From Jeotgalibacillus proteolyticus (lineage in GTDB: Bacteria > Bacillota > Bacilli > Bacillales > Jeotgalibacillaceae): a DNA stretch of 64,000 bases. The notes beneath the pieces were generated by a model that ran no database searches, was not told where the DNA came from, and saw only the letters and a list, made by a program, of their open reading frames with translations. The stretch covers positions 64,501 through 128,500 of the forward strand of contig NZ_PREZ01000003.1 of NCBI RefSeq assembly GCF_002926065.1, given 5' to 3'. Shown one piece after another: positions 24,886 through 33,553 of this stretch. The translations under genes were made by a program, and so were the position numbers. Positions within the stretch are counted from its first letter, which is position 1. Every line of letters begins with the position of its first letter.

Positions 24886-25713
24886 TTACTTTCCACCGGT
24901 CAGTGACAGCCCTTTAATAAAATACTTATTGAAGAACGCGTAAATCACTAGAACCGGCAGCGTGAAGACCATTGATGCAGCCATTATATAATTCCAGTAG
25001 CTGACAAACTGGCCTTTAAAGGTGTTTAAGCCAAGCGGCAGTGTGTACATGCTCGAATCTGTCATGATAATGAGCGGGCGCATAAAATCATTCCAGAAGC
25101 CCATAAATACGAAGATTGCCTGAGCAGCAAGCGCTGGTTTAGCAAGTGGCAGAACCACCTTGAAAAAGGTCCCGATCCGGCTCAGCCCATCGATGGCAGC
25201 TGCTTCCTCCAATTCCTTCGGGAAATTGACAAAGAATTGTCTCATCATAAAGATGAAGGTAGCATTAATCATCGAAGGTACAATCATGCCCTGATAGCTG
25301 TTTAACCAGCCGAATTCCCGTAGAATCAGGTAGTTCGGGATCATGGTTACCTGTGCAGGAATCATTAATACTGCCAGAATGACAATGAACAGGGATTTTT
25401 TCCCCGGAAAAGTCAGCCTTGCAAGAGCATATCCTGCCATGGAGTTAAACAGGATATTTAATGCTGTTCCGACGGTTGCGATCAAGACGCTGTTAAACAT
25501 CCATCTTGGAAATAGCGCCTGTTCAATAAAGATCTGCCGGTAATTATCGAATGTGAAATTCTTCGGAATAAAATTAATCGATCCACTCACGATTTCTGAC
25601 AGCGGCTTGAATGACGAAGAGAGTGCCCATAAAAATGGGATGAGTGTTACGAGCGCGTAAGTGCACAAAATAACATATAAAAATATTCTGCCGAAACTTG
25701 TTTTCTTCTTCAC
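24886..25713 (-). CDS. Carbohydrate ABC permease, MalG type
   Basis: 275 residues, six helices, CUT1-family permease with the EAA loop EEAAAIDGLSRIGTFFKVVLPLAKPA. GTG start. Pairs with the adjacent MalF-type subunit. Last gene of the operon; there is no ATPase gene, so a shared MsmX-type ATPase from elsewhere is expected, as in Bacillus. Confidence 0.9.
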   Translation of the reverse strand: MKKKTSFGRIFLYVILCTYALVTLIPFLWALSSSFKPLSEIVSGSINFIPKNFTFDNYRQIFIEQALFPRWMFNSVLIATVGTALNILFNSMAGYALARLTFPGKKSLFIVILAVLMIPAQVTMIPNYLILREFGWLNSYQGMIVPSMINATFIFMMRQFFVNFPKELEEAAAIDGLSRIGTFFKVVLPLAKPALAAQAIFVFMGFWNDFMRPLIIMTDSSMYTLPLGLNTFKGQFVSYWNYIMAASMVFTLPVLVIYAFFNKYFIKGLSLTGGK

Positions 25714-25728
25714 ATCAATCCCACCTGA

Positions 25729-26628
25729 CTAATATAAATTTTCTTCCTTTGAGAGCTTTCGCTGAATCAATGTTGATACTAAAATCACAATGGCCAGAAC
25801 AAATGCGATGGCAGCTGCATAACCCATCGTGTCCATTGATTTGAAGGCATATTGATAAATTAATAGCACCACTGTCAGCGTGGAGTTATCCGGACCACCT
25901 GAGCCGCCTGAGAAAATGTACGATTGATCAAACAGCTGAAACGTTCCGATCACTCCCATAATCACAACAAAGGAGGTGATGGGTCTTAAATGAGGTACTG
26001 TTATTGATAAAAACTTCCGGACAGGTCCTGCCCCATCTAGCTCTGCTGCTTCGTAGAGGGAATCCGGTATATCCTGAAGGGCTGCCAAATAAATAACCAT
26101 AAAGAATGGCGCTGTTGCCCAAATATTCATCACCATAATCGCTGTAAGCGCCACATTCGGATCACCGATAAAATCGTAGGTAGGCAATCCAAGCTTGTCT
26201 AATCCAAAGTTTACTAATCCTTCACGGTTGTACATCCACATAAAAATAAGCGTCAATACAGCGGAAGAAGTCAATGTCGGAAGAAAATAAACGATACGGA
26301 AAAACTTTTCTCCCTTCATGCCTGCGTTTAACGTTGCTGCTAAAATAATGGCCAGTACTGTCTGGCACGGAACGACGATCATTACATATTTAAAAGTATT
26401 CCAAAGAGCAATTCCTGCCCGCCGATCCTCAAAAACCCGTTCATAGTTTGCCAAGCCTACAAAATTAAATGCTGTCTCCCCAAGAAGCCTTACATTATGA
26501 AAAGAGAGAAAAATCGCATAGAATATCGGGCCCAAAATAAACAGCAGCAGTACAAAAATGGTCGGGGACATAAAGAAATAACCTTGCCCTGCCTCTTTTA
26601 GTGCTCGTGTACTATATTTCCGGTTCAT
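25729..26628 (-). CDS. Carbohydrate ABC permease, MalF type
   Basis: 299 residues, six or seven helices, CUT1 permease with the EAA loop YEAAELDGAGPVRKFLSITVPHLRP. SD GGGAGTGA precedes the ATG. The next gene starts 15 bases later. Confidence 0.9.
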   Translation of the reverse strand: MNRKYSTRALKEAGQGYFFMSPTIFVLLLFILGPIFYAIFLSFHNVRLLGETAFNFVGLANYERVFEDRRAGIALWNTFKYVMIVVPCQTVLAIILAATLNAGMKGEKFFRIVYFLPTLTSSAVLTLIFMWMYNREGLVNFGLDKLGLPTYDFIGDPNVALTAIMVMNIWATAPFFMVIYLAALQDIPDSLYEAAELDGAGPVRKFLSITVPHLRPITSFVVIMGVIGTFQLFDQSYIFSGGSGGPDNSTLTVVLLIYQYAFKSMDTMGYAAAIAFVLAIVILVSTLIQRKLSKEENLY

Positions 26629-26646
26629 TTTATGTCACTCCCAGGT

Positions 26647-26690
26647 TTAAGAATAAAGCTGACGGATCATTCGCCAGCTTTATTGCTTAA
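26647..26690 (-). other. Intra-operon hairpin between binding protein and permease genes
   Basis: TTAAGAATAAAGCTG and CAGCTTTATTGCTTAA form a long AT-rich stem with a 13-base loop in the 161-base gap. No good T-run follows on the minus strand. In sugar ABC operons such stems often protect the upstream binding-protein mRNA, giving more binding protein than permease; that role here is inferred. Confidence 0.5.
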
Positions 26691-26789
26691 ATTTTGCTCC
26701 GTTATATAAGGCTATTGCTTAAAGAAGCTTCTTTAAAAACGTATAGCTGACATTTAATCTGCAGTACGCTAAAAAAGAATGACTTCCCT

Positions 26790-28037
26790 TTACTCTCCAA
26801 TTTCACTATTTGCCTGCTCTTCAGCTTCTTTGAGTGCTTCATCTAAAGGACGGTCTCCTAAAAATGCACTGATGAATTGGTTATTAAAGTTGTTTGTAAT
26901 GACTGGAAGGTTTGTTCCGTTAGCCCAAACCGTTGCATATTCTGCACCTGCAACAAGAGGACCGCGCAGCTCGTCTTCTGCGTAGCCCAGGGATTCAGCG
27001 ACAGATTTACGTGTTGGAAGAGCAAATCCTTTGCTTGTCCACGTTTCCATGCCTTCTTTTCCAGTAAGGTATTCAATCAGCTTCCATGACGCTTCTTTTT
27101 TCTCAGAGGCTGCGTTCATTACATATGCAACGGTATAGGCCATTGTTCCTTTTTCGCCATTTATCGTTGGAACCTCAGCTGTGCCATACTCAAGGTCAGG
27201 GAAGGTTTCATCCAGGTACGGGATATTCCAGTTTCCTTCAAGCACCATTGCTGCTCTTTGCTGGCCAAACATATCTCCACCTGAGGATGCACCGACTTCA
27301 GAAGGCTGTGCAGAGGTTTTATCTACATTATGCTGATCGATGACCGGCTGAAGTGCTTCGATTACTTCATCGGCACCAAAGTTAGCACGGTTATCAACAA
27401 CTACCTCTCCTCCAAGGGCTTCGGCGACAAAGTACTGGCGTGCCAGTTCCGGTGCTACACCAAAACCGTAAACACCGTCTTTCGTCAGCTCTTTTGAGAC
27501 TTCAGTCAATTCCTCCCATGTTGTCGGAACCTCAACACCCGCTTCTTCAAACATTGTTTTGTTATAGAAAAGGGCGAGTGTTGAATAGTCCTTCGGGAAA
27601 CCATACGTTACTCCGTCCTGCTTAAATGCATCAAGGAGCGGCTCTTCAAAATCCTCAAGATCAAAATCCTCTGACACATATTCATCAAGGGGCTCAATGA
27701 CCCCAGTTTCAATCATGGCAGGCGCTTCAAATGCATCAAGATAAAACACATCCGGCCCCTCTCCGCCGATTAAACGCGTTTTCATTACATCCATGTACTG
27801 ATCGGCAATGACTTCAAGCTTTACATCAATATCAGGATTCTTTTCTTCAAAGTCACTTAAGGTTTGTTCAAGCAATGCCTGCTCAGTTGGGTTGCCTCCC
27901 CAGCCTGCCAGTGTAACGGTCGTTTTTCCGCCGCTGTCGCCTGTTCCCTCAGCTCCCCCGTTATCTGAGCTGCACCCGGCCAAAATGCTTCCTGCAAGAA
28001 GTAAAGAGATACCTGTACCGATCCATTTCTTTTCCAT
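26790..28037 (-). CDS. Carbohydrate ABC transporter substrate-binding lipoprotein
   Basis: 415 residues; lipobox SILAGCSS, Gly-rich linker, then a family 1 (MalE-like) fold: GWGGNPTEQALLEQTLSDFE, YGFPKDYSTLALFYNKTMFEE, MVLEGNWNIPYL. Ligand is an oligosaccharide; the neighbouring debranching-type glycosidase suggests an alpha-glucoside or similar, but this is inference. Confidence 0.9.
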   Translation of the reverse strand: MEKKWIGTGISLLLAGSILAGCSSDNGGAEGTGDSGGKTTVTLAGWGGNPTEQALLEQTLSDFEEKNPDIDVKLEVIADQYMDVMKTRLIGGEGPDVFYLDAFEAPAMIETGVIEPLDEYVSEDFDLEDFEEPLLDAFKQDGVTYGFPKDYSTLALFYNKTMFEEAGVEVPTTWEELTEVSKELTKDGVYGFGVAPELARQYFVAEALGGEVVVDNRANFGADEVIEALQPVIDQHNVDKTSAQPSEVGASSGGDMFGQQRAAMVLEGNWNIPYLDETFPDLEYGTAEVPTINGEKGTMAYTVAYVMNAASEKKEASWKLIEYLTGKEGMETWTSKGFALPTRKSVAESLGYAEDELRGPLVAGAEYATVWANGTNLPVITNNFNNQFISAFLGDRPLDEALKEAEEQANSEIGE

Positions 28038-28061
28038 TATTCTTTCTCCCCCTTTTTGTTG

Positions 28062-30170
28062 TTATAAAGCAGCTGTTCCCAATCCTTGTTCAATACTCAA
28101 TCCAGTGGTGTTTTTTTCTACTGTCACTTCAACCTTGTCAGAGATCCGCTTAAGTGAAACAGACAGCCGTCCATTTCCGATTTGCAGATCCTTAACCTGT
28201 AATTCATCCATTGACGAAAGCAGCGACGGGTTTAAATGAATTTTATTATTTAAGCTGTCCGGGAAAATTCCCAGCAGCGATTGCACAAATGTAAGTGGAG
28301 TTCCTGCAGCCCATGCCTGAGGAGAACAGGCAACAGGGTAAGGGACTACTTTATTGAATGACTGGTCATATCCGCAGAACAGTTCCGGCAGACGGTCGTA
28401 TTCAAAATGATGGGAAGCTTCGATTAAGCCCTGCACCACTATTTTCATTTCGTCCGTTAAATTGCTTTTAGCCAATCCAAGCAAAATCATGCTGTTGTCA
28501 TGCGGCCAGACACTGCCATCGTGATAGCTCATCGGATTGTAGCCGGCTTCTCCCTCTGCCATCGTCCGAATGCCATATCCGGAAAACATTTCATGGCTGA
28601 CGAGGACGTTTGCTACCTTCTTTGCATGCTCCTCTGACAAAATACCAGACTGCAATAAATGACCCGGGTTTGATGTAATCGTCCCCACCTGCTTTTTATG
28701 TTCATCCAGCGCAATTGCGTAGAATCCAACATCCTCCATCCAAAATTCCTTATTAAACTTTTCTTTTAATCTTTGAGCAGAATCATCTAGCCCCTGGGCT
28801 TCTTCATTGTCCCCAAGTGCACGAAGGATAGCAGCAATCCCTTTTTTCGCCTGGTACACATAGCCCTGAACCTCGCTTAATGCGATAGGGGATTTGGCAT
28901 AATCACCATTTCTATGGACAACTGAGTCTCCTGAGTCTTTCCAGCCCTGGTTGGCAATTCCTTTTGAAGCTTCCTGATGGTATTCAATGAAAAGATCGCC
29001 GTCGCGGTCGCCGTACTTGTCAATCCACTCAATCGCCTGGTCAATGTTTGGGCGGAGCTTTTTCGCAAGAGTCAGATCTCCCGTCCAATTAACATAGTCA
29101 ACCAGCAGCATTAAAAATAATGGGGTTGAATCTACACTGCCGTAATAAGGAGCGAAGGGAATCTGATTTGTATTAGCGAGTTCGCCGTAGCGAATCTCGT
29201 GCATGATTTTCCCTGGCTGCTCATCACGCCATGAATCTACCTTGCTTCCCTGATAATGCGCCATGGTTAGAAGTGTTCCTTTTGCTATATCAGCATTAAA
29301 GGGCAGAAGCTGAAGAGCAGCAATTAAGCTGTCACGTCCAAACGGAACGCCGAACCATGGAAGACCCGCAACTGGAAAATGGCCAAAGCCTACGTCAGTC
29401 AGCAGCACCCGCAGATCGTCAGTCCCTCTTTTCACGAGCTTCTCAAGCTGCTTCATATCTGTCTTCACTATTGGAAGCGCTTTATCCCAATCGCTGTAGG
29501 ATTCCTGAAGCGCATGAAGGGCCTCCTGTTCATCCTTTACTCTGCTTTTTTCATTTCCCGATAAAGCCTCAATTGTGAGTGTTACTTCCTTGGATTCCCC
29601 GTGCTCAAGCGTCCAGTCAAAGGCGACATATCCCTCTTTAACCTCCTGCTCCTGCTGATTCCACTTCACTTCAGTCCTGCGGGCAATCAAATCGCTGCCA
29701 TTATACGTAAAGGTCATTTCCTTCTCTGAAAGAATCGTGTCTCCTTTTGTCCCTACTTTGCCATTTTGAAAGCCGCGCACAATAAACATGTCAGTAAAGT
29801 CAGCATTCATTAAAAGAGAGATCCGGAATGAAACCTTCTTTGGAAAAAAGCTTTTCGCTTTAATCGTTTCATATAAGACGCCTTCATGAATAAAGCGGAA
29901 TCGTTCAAGCTGGATGGATTCTCTCCATAACACCAGCTCATTTTCATCTTCCTGGTGCGGGTTGGTTAAGAGAATATTGGATCGATAGTTTTCCCCTCCA
30001 TCTGAATGAAGAGCTATAGGAGATTCTTCATTAATCAAAAGCTTAAATGAACTTAAAAAACGTGTGTCCTTCGTATAAAGGCCTAATTCATAAGGGTGAT
30101 TTCCAACGATGTCGCCCTTTTCATCTGTTAATAAAAATAAGTCGTTTTCTTTAATAACCCGGTAATTCAT
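28062..30170 (-). CDS. Glycogen-debranching-like glycosidase (amylo-alpha-1,6-glucosidase type)
   Basis: About 702 residues, cytoplasmic. N-terminal GDE_N-like beta domain (GNHPYELGLYTKDTRFLSSF) and an (alpha/alpha)6 barrel of the GDE/trehalase class (VAGLPWFGVPFGRDSLIAAL, then YHDGSVWPHDNSMILLG with probable catalytic acids). It probably cleaves the sugar brought in by the neighbouring ABC importer. Exact linkage unknown: related proteins act on alpha-1,6, sucrose-like or glucosylglycerate bonds. ATG 30170 has TTGGAG nine bases upstream; a TTG at 30185 falls within that SD. An 18-bp palindromic operator lies just ahead. Confidence 0.8.
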   Translation of the reverse strand: MNYRVIKENDLFLLTDEKGDIVGNHPYELGLYTKDTRFLSSFKLLINEESPIALHSDGGENYRSNILLTNPHQEDENELVLWRESIQLERFRFIHEGVLYETIKAKSFFPKKVSFRISLLMNADFTDMFIVRGFQNGKVGTKGDTILSEKEMTFTYNGSDLIARRTEVKWNQQEQEVKEGYVAFDWTLEHGESKEVTLTIEALSGNEKSRVKDEQEALHALQESYSDWDKALPIVKTDMKQLEKLVKRGTDDLRVLLTDVGFGHFPVAGLPWFGVPFGRDSLIAALQLLPFNADIAKGTLLTMAHYQGSKVDSWRDEQPGKIMHEIRYGELANTNQIPFAPYYGSVDSTPLFLMLLVDYVNWTGDLTLAKKLRPNIDQAIEWIDKYGDRDGDLFIEYHQEASKGIANQGWKDSGDSVVHRNGDYAKSPIALSEVQGYVYQAKKGIAAILRALGDNEEAQGLDDSAQRLKEKFNKEFWMEDVGFYAIALDEHKKQVGTITSNPGHLLQSGILSEEHAKKVANVLVSHEMFSGYGIRTMAEGEAGYNPMSYHDGSVWPHDNSMILLGLAKSNLTDEMKIVVQGLIEASHHFEYDRLPELFCGYDQSFNKVVPYPVACSPQAWAAGTPLTFVQSLLGIFPDSLNNKIHLNPSLLSSMDELQVKDLQIGNGRLSVSLKRISDKVEVTVEKNTTGLSIEQGLGTAAL

Positions 30171-30187
30171 ATCCAACAGCTCCAATC

Positions 30188-30205
30188 ATCCGAAACGTTT
30201 CGGAT
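30188..30205. promoter_or_regulatory. LacI-family operator in front of the glycosidase operon
   Basis: Perfect 18-bp palindrome ATCCGAAACGTTTCGGAT with the central CG of LacI-family sites, 18 bases upstream of the glycosidase start. A near copy lies before the regulator gene, so the neighbouring LacI protein is the likely ligand. Confidence 0.85.
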
Positions 30206-30248
30206 AAAGTCAAAAAACTAACTCAAGCAAAATACACGAGACCTTTTT

Positions 30249-30264
30249 AAGATAACGTTATCTT
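30249..30264. promoter_or_regulatory. Palindrome at the end of the lacI-type gene, possible auxiliary operator
   Basis: Perfect palindrome AAGATAACGTTATCTT overlapping the regulator's stop codon. It shares the AACGTT centre with the two operators but not the outer arms. It could be an auxiliary operator or a weak plus-strand terminator (T-run follows on that strand). Confidence 0.4.
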
Positions 30265-31268
30265 TTTTTACTTGAGTTTCTTACAATTAATTCATGCTTC
30301 ACAATCGTATTTCCTGGGGGTTTTTGCTGGTCCAGCATCGCGATCAGCATCTTTGCAGCTTCGTATCCTAAGGCGTTTGTATCCTGGGCAATGGTTGTGA
30401 GACTTGGCTGAACATATCTTGATAATAAAATATTATCGTAGCCTATAATCGATATATCCTCCGGTACGCGGAGTCCCTTTGATTTTATAGCGTTCATTGC
30501 TCCAATAGCCATTAAATCGCTGGAACAAAATATAGCAGTAAGATCGCTATTTTTTTCAAGCAGCCTTAAGGCTGCCTCCTCCCCGCCTTCCTCACTGAAT
30601 TCCCCATTTTCAATGGATTGAGCCGGCAGTTCAATCCCTTCTTCCAAAAGTGCTCTTGTGAATCCTTCCAATCTTTCCTTACTTACAAATGCATAATCAT
30701 GCCCATTAATCATGGCTATTTCTTTATGGCCAGCTTCAGTTAAATATTTTCCTGCCTCATAGGCACCCGCAATATTATCAGTTGAAACATACCCGGCATG
30801 CTTTCCAATTCTCGGAATATCCACAAGCACGCAGGGAATTTCTCCTTCTACTACTTCCTCTAAATACGGATCGTCTGTGCGAATCCCCTGAATGATTACA
30901 CCATCTACCTGTCTCTCCCTGCAAAGCTGGGTATACGTTTTTTCCCGCTGCTTCGAAGAGTTTGTTGTAAAGAGCACAATGTCATAATCCGTTTGTGAGG
31001 CAAAATCATTAATCCCTGTCATCACTTCAATCATGAAATTGTCCTTAGCATTTTCACGAATAAAGCCTGAAACCAATAAGCCAATCGTTTTTGATTTTTT
31101 CATTACCAGGCTTCTCGCAATAGAATTTGGGGAGTAATTTAGTATTTTTGCTGTTTCTACTATTTTTTTTCGCGTATCCTCATTGACATCCGAGTAACCG
31201 TTCAGAGCGCGGGAAACCGTTGTAATGGAGACTCCCGCCTTTTTTGCAATATCCTTGATTGTTGCCAT
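30258..31268 (-). CDS. LacI-family transcriptional repressor of the sugar cluster
   Basis: 336 residues: N-terminal HTH and hinge (ATIKDIAKKAGVSITTVSRALNGYSDVNEDTRKKI, residues 2-36) and a periplasmic-binding-like effector domain (IGLLVSGFIRENAKDNF onward; ICSSDLMAIGAMNAIKSKGLRVPEDISIIGYDN). Binds a sugar and controls the glycosidase-ABC operon that follows by 73 bases. Its own promoter carries a similar operator and a CcpA site, so it is probably autoregulated and carbon-catabolite controlled. Confidence 0.92.
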   Translation of the reverse strand: MATIKDIAKKAGVSITTVSRALNGYSDVNEDTRKKIVETAKILNYSPNSIARSLVMKKSKTIGLLVSGFIRENAKDNFMIEVMTGINDFASQTDYDIVLFTTNSSKQREKTYTQLCRERQVDGVIIQGIRTDDPYLEEVVEGEIPCVLVDIPRIGKHAGYVSTDNIAGAYEAGKYLTEAGHKEIAMINGHDYAFVSKERLEGFTRALLEEGIELPAQSIENGEFSEEGGEEAALRLLEKNSDLTAIFCSSDLMAIGAMNAIKSKGLRVPEDISIIGYDNILLSRYVQPSLTTIAQDTNALGYEAAKMLIAMLDQQKPPGNTIVKHELIVRNSSKKR

Positions 31269-31277
31269 TTACAGCCC

Positions 31278-31294
31278 TCCAAAACGTTTCGGAT
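31278..31294. promoter_or_regulatory. LacI-family operator before the regulator gene
   Basis: TCCAAAACGTTTCGGAT: one arm identical to the operator at 30188-30205, the other differing at one base. It is downstream of the -10 box, ideal for autorepression. Confidence 0.78.
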
Positions 31295-31306
31295 GTGTTG
31301 ATTTGT

Positions 31307-31335
31307 ATTATAAAATAGTTTGTAAGCGATTGCAA
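31307..31335 (-). promoter_or_regulatory. Sigma-A promoter of the lacI-type gene
   Basis: Minus strand TTGCAA (31330-31335), 17 bases, TATAAT (31307-31312). Confidence 0.78.
31321..31334. promoter_or_regulatory. CcpA cre site overlapping the lacI -35
   Basis: TGTAAGCGATTGCA fits the cre consensus TGWAANCGNTNWCA at 13 of 14 positions. Its position over the -35 predicts glucose repression of the regulator and possibly of read-through into the operon. Confidence 0.7.
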
Positions 31336-31481
31336 TATGAAATTTACTAAACTTTTATTCTTTTCATTTATGAGTAGTGTCAGAAAATAATTTCAAAAGT
31401 TAAGCCGCTTGAAATGATAAAGAAAGCCTGTCATTTAATTTAAATGTAGGAAAGAGCCTGAGATATAAAAATAAATTTGGC

Positions 31482-31613
31482 AACGTGAGGTGAACGGAGC
31501 GGAAGGTGGCGACTCCTGCGGGATGAAGCGGGAGCTTGAGATCCACTTGCTGAAAGCAACTTAGCTCAAGCCCCGCCCCGCGGAAAGCGTCCTCCTGAAG
31601 CGCAGTGAACCGG
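31482..31613 (+). repeat. Palindromic intergenic repeat, subtype with GTGAACGGAGC flank
   Basis: About 132 bp: ACGTGAGGTGAACGGAGC flank, then CTCCTGCGGG, GAGCTTGAGATCCACTTGC, TGAAA loop, GCAACTTAGCTCAAGC, CCCGCCCCGCGG and GCGCAGTGAACCGG. It shares the core with the repeats at 13.6-14.3 kb but has different outer flanks; a nearly identical inverted copy is at 39701-39832. The gap 31336-31635 contains nothing else recognised. Confidence 0.85.
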
Positions 31614-31635
31614 ATCATGTTTTACAGCAAATAAT

Positions 31636-32046
31636 CTACCTGAAATTCAATTCTTTATATGATTTCTTTTTAGCTAAACCAATCAATCCAAAAGCAATTT
31701 GTATAAAGCTCACGATAAACAGGAATGTTAGCGGCAAATATCCTTCCCCAAGCAGGAACATAGGCATGCTCGCACATGCGAAACACAGCACCCCAAATGC
31801 TATGGTGACGATAAATAGCTTTCTATCCTTCTTAATAAATCCATAAGCTCCAGCAAGGGCATTTCCAATCCCGAATACAATCATGCCAAATATAGCTAAG
31901 CCTGCCCAGCTGCTAAATGGCATTACACCGACCCACTCTGATGGAAATGTGTCAAACACACCTCTTCCTAAAAGCATGGTTCCTCCTACATAGAATGCAC
32001 CTATAGCCAAAACTAAATGATAGGCACTTAAAATATTTTTCAGCAC
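31636..32046 (-). CDS. Hypothetical four-helix membrane protein
   Basis: 136 residues with four hydrophobic segments (about 5-24, 45-65, 75-95, 102-122) and Gly-rich loops (VGGTMLLGRGVFDTFPSEWVG, FGIGNALAGAYGF). GTG start with GGAGGG six bases upstream. It resembles DoxX/DUF4064-like small membrane proteins but no family could be assigned. Confidence 0.65.
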   Translation of the reverse strand: MLKNILSAYHLVLAIGAFYVGGTMLLGRGVFDTFPSEWVGVMPFSSWAGLAIFGMIVFGIGNALAGAYGFIKKDRKLFIVTIAFGVLCFACASMPMFLLGEGYLPLTFLFIVSFIQIAFGLIGLAKKKSYKELNFR

Positions 32047-32185
32047 TCTCTTCCCTCCTCTTCCTTTTATGAGTTTTTACATCCTGATTCCTCTTATAGC
32101 TATAGTATGTGGCGCAATAGTTGTTATTATTTTCTATTTACTTTTAAATTTTATCAAATATTCAAAAAAATACATACAAAATTTT

Positions 32186-32225
32186 CAAAAAAATAGAGAC
32201 TGAGACATTATTTGTCTCAGTCTCT
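32186..32225 (-). terminator. Terminator of rsgA
   Basis: Minus strand AGAGACTGAGACA / TGTCTCAGTCTCT, five-base loop, then ATTTTTTTG. Confidence 0.88.
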
Positions 32226-32270
32226 TTCGCCGGTCTACAGTGCTTCAAGTGGAATTTTTTTAAAAGAGTA

Positions 32271-33341
32271 TTATTTTTTAAAACTCTTTTGTGTCTGACT
32301 CAACTTTTTCCATTTTTTCTTTTCTTCCAGCTGCTCACGCTTGTTTGCTTTTCGTTCAATATAGGCAAGCTCACGCTGAAGCTTTTGATAGCTTGTCAGA
32401 CGTTCAATAGGAAGCCGGTCTTCTTCAATGGCAAGCTGTACGGCACAGTTGGGTTCATTTTTATGTGTACAATCTCTGAACTGGCACTCCTCAGCAAGAG
32501 CCTCAATGTCTGAAAAACCCTGCTCAAGTCCTTCTTCTGATTCCCACAGCTGCAGCTCGCGCATGCCCGGGGTATCAATAATAACGCCTCCTTGAGGAAG
32601 GGCAAGAAGCTCCCGGTGGGTAGTTGTATGCTTGCCCTTATCATCGTCCTCCCGAATGCCCCGGGTATCCATTCTTTCCTCGCCTAAAAGAGCATTAATG
32701 ATGGAAGACTTACCGACACCTGATGAACCAAGCACAGCAGTCGTTGAGCCTTCATGGATAAAAGGCAGCAGTCCATTAACCCTATCACCAGCTATCATGC
32801 TGCAGGTAACGATTGGAACCCCCATTGCCACAGATTCAGCCTGTTCAAGTTTTTCCTCTATATTCGGACAAAGATCAGATTTCGATAAAACGACCACCGG
32901 ATTTGCTCCGCTTTCCCACGCTGTTAACAAATAACGCTCAAGACGGCGAAGATTAAAATCCTGGTTAAGTGCCATCACCAGAAAAACGATATCTACGTTG
33001 ACGGCAACAATTTGCTCTCCGGAAGTATAGCCTGCCATTTTGCGTGAGAATTTTGAGGCACGGGGTAAATAGGCATGAATGATGGCCTTTTGTTCATTTT
33101 CTAGCGGCTGGACCATTACCCAGTCTCCTACTGCCGGGTAATCCTCCCGCTGTGATGCTTCATGGCGGTACTTTCCTGAAATCTCACCAAGCAGTACTCC
33201 CTGCTCCGTTTGTATACGATAGAGTCTTTTATGCTCTACGATAATTCTTCCAGGGGTTAGATTTGGGTAGGCAGAGGCTTTTTCCTGCCAGCTTTCATTC
33301 CAGCCTGTTTGGATTAGCTTTTTATAATCAAATGTTTTCAA
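32271..33341 (-). CDS. rsgA: Ribosome small-subunit-dependent GTPase A (RsgA), long form
   Basis: 356 residues, longer than the usual 290-300. An OB domain (about 45-110) precedes a circularly permuted GTPase: G4 SKSD at 153-156, G1 GSSGVGKS at 205-212, G3 DTPG at 256-259. A zinc knuckle C-x4-C-x-H-x5-C follows (Cys286, Cys291, His293, Cys299), with a basic C-terminal tail. RsgA helps late 30S maturation and releases from mature subunits on GTP hydrolysis. It is not in the prpC-prkC-rsgA-rpe context, so it is probably a second copy. TTG start with AGGAGG seven bases upstream. A leader peptide and attenuator precede it. Confidence 0.93.
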   Translation of the reverse strand: MKTFDYKKLIQTGWNESWQEKASAYPNLTPGRIIVEHKRLYRIQTEQGVLLGEISGKYRHEASQREDYPAVGDWVMVQPLENEQKAIIHAYLPRASKFSRKMAGYTSGEQIVAVNVDIVFLVMALNQDFNLRRLERYLLTAWESGANPVVVLSKSDLCPNIEEKLEQAESVAMGVPIVTCSMIAGDRVNGLLPFIHEGSTTAVLGSSGVGKSSIINALLGEERMDTRGIREDDDKGKHTTTHRELLALPQGGVIIDTPGMRELQLWESEEGLEQGFSDIEALAEECQFRDCTHKNEPNCAVQLAIEEDRLPIERLTSYQKLQRELAYIERKANKREQLEEKKKWKKLSQTQKSFKK

Positions 33342-33367
33342 TTTTTTTCCTCCTATTTTTGCGCACT

Positions 33368-33412
33368 AAAAAACCACGGATATTGTGTAATGATGTGTAC
33401 ACAACGCCGTGG
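33368..33412 (-). terminator. Attenuator terminator in the rsgA leader
   Basis: Minus strand: CCACGG, TTGTGTA, eight-base loop, TACACAA, CCGTGG, then TTTTTT. The 7-bp inner and 6-bp outer stems are perfect, joined by a small internal loop. It lies between the leader ORF and the rsgA SD, so rsgA needs read-through. Confidence 0.85.
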
Positions 33413-33484
33413 ATCTGTCTGCAAAAATAACAGGGTTTTGATCCTTACATGGACAGCCTTAAAGGCCAAACGGGTTGTGTACAC
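33395..33484 (-). promoter_or_regulatory. Antiterminator pairing in the rsgA leader
   Basis: Minus strand segment 1 GTGTACACAACCCG (33471-33484, inside leader codons 12-17) is complementary to segment 2 CGGCGTTGTGTACAC (33395-33409): 11 perfect base pairs, one bulge and 3 more. Segment 2 is also the 5' half of the terminator, so the two structures exclude each other. Translation state of the leader ORF would decide which forms. Confidence 0.7.
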
Positions 33485-33519
33485 GGACATGCAATCGCAA
33501 ATTCAGCTGCTTTTCTCAT
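33445..33519 (-). CDS. 24-codon leader peptide upstream of rsgA
   Basis: ATG 33519 has GGGAG eight bases upstream and follows a strong promoter; stop TAA is at 33445-33447. The peptide begins MRKAAEFAIA, continues with a Cys-Pro-Cys-Thr-Gln-Pro stretch at 11-16 and ends in Met24. Codons 12-17 contain the sequence able to form the antiterminator. Its position between a promoter and an intrinsic terminator, with rsgA immediately beyond, is that of a leader peptide for ribosome-mediated transcription attenuation. No matching family is known to me. Confidence 0.62.
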   Translation of the reverse strand: MRKAAEFAIACPCTQPVWPLRLSM

Positions 33520-33553
33520 ATACAACACTCCCTTTCCATTTACTTACTTGTTT

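Noticed and set aside
30249-30264. Rho-independent terminator for the lacI-type gene
   Set aside because: The palindrome is 16 bp without loop space, and the T-run is on the plus strand, where no gene precedes it; kept only as a possible operator.
31400-31618. 72-codon minus-strand frame
   Set aside because: Lies inside the palindromic repeat; similar frames appear at other copies only because the repeat is GC-rich.
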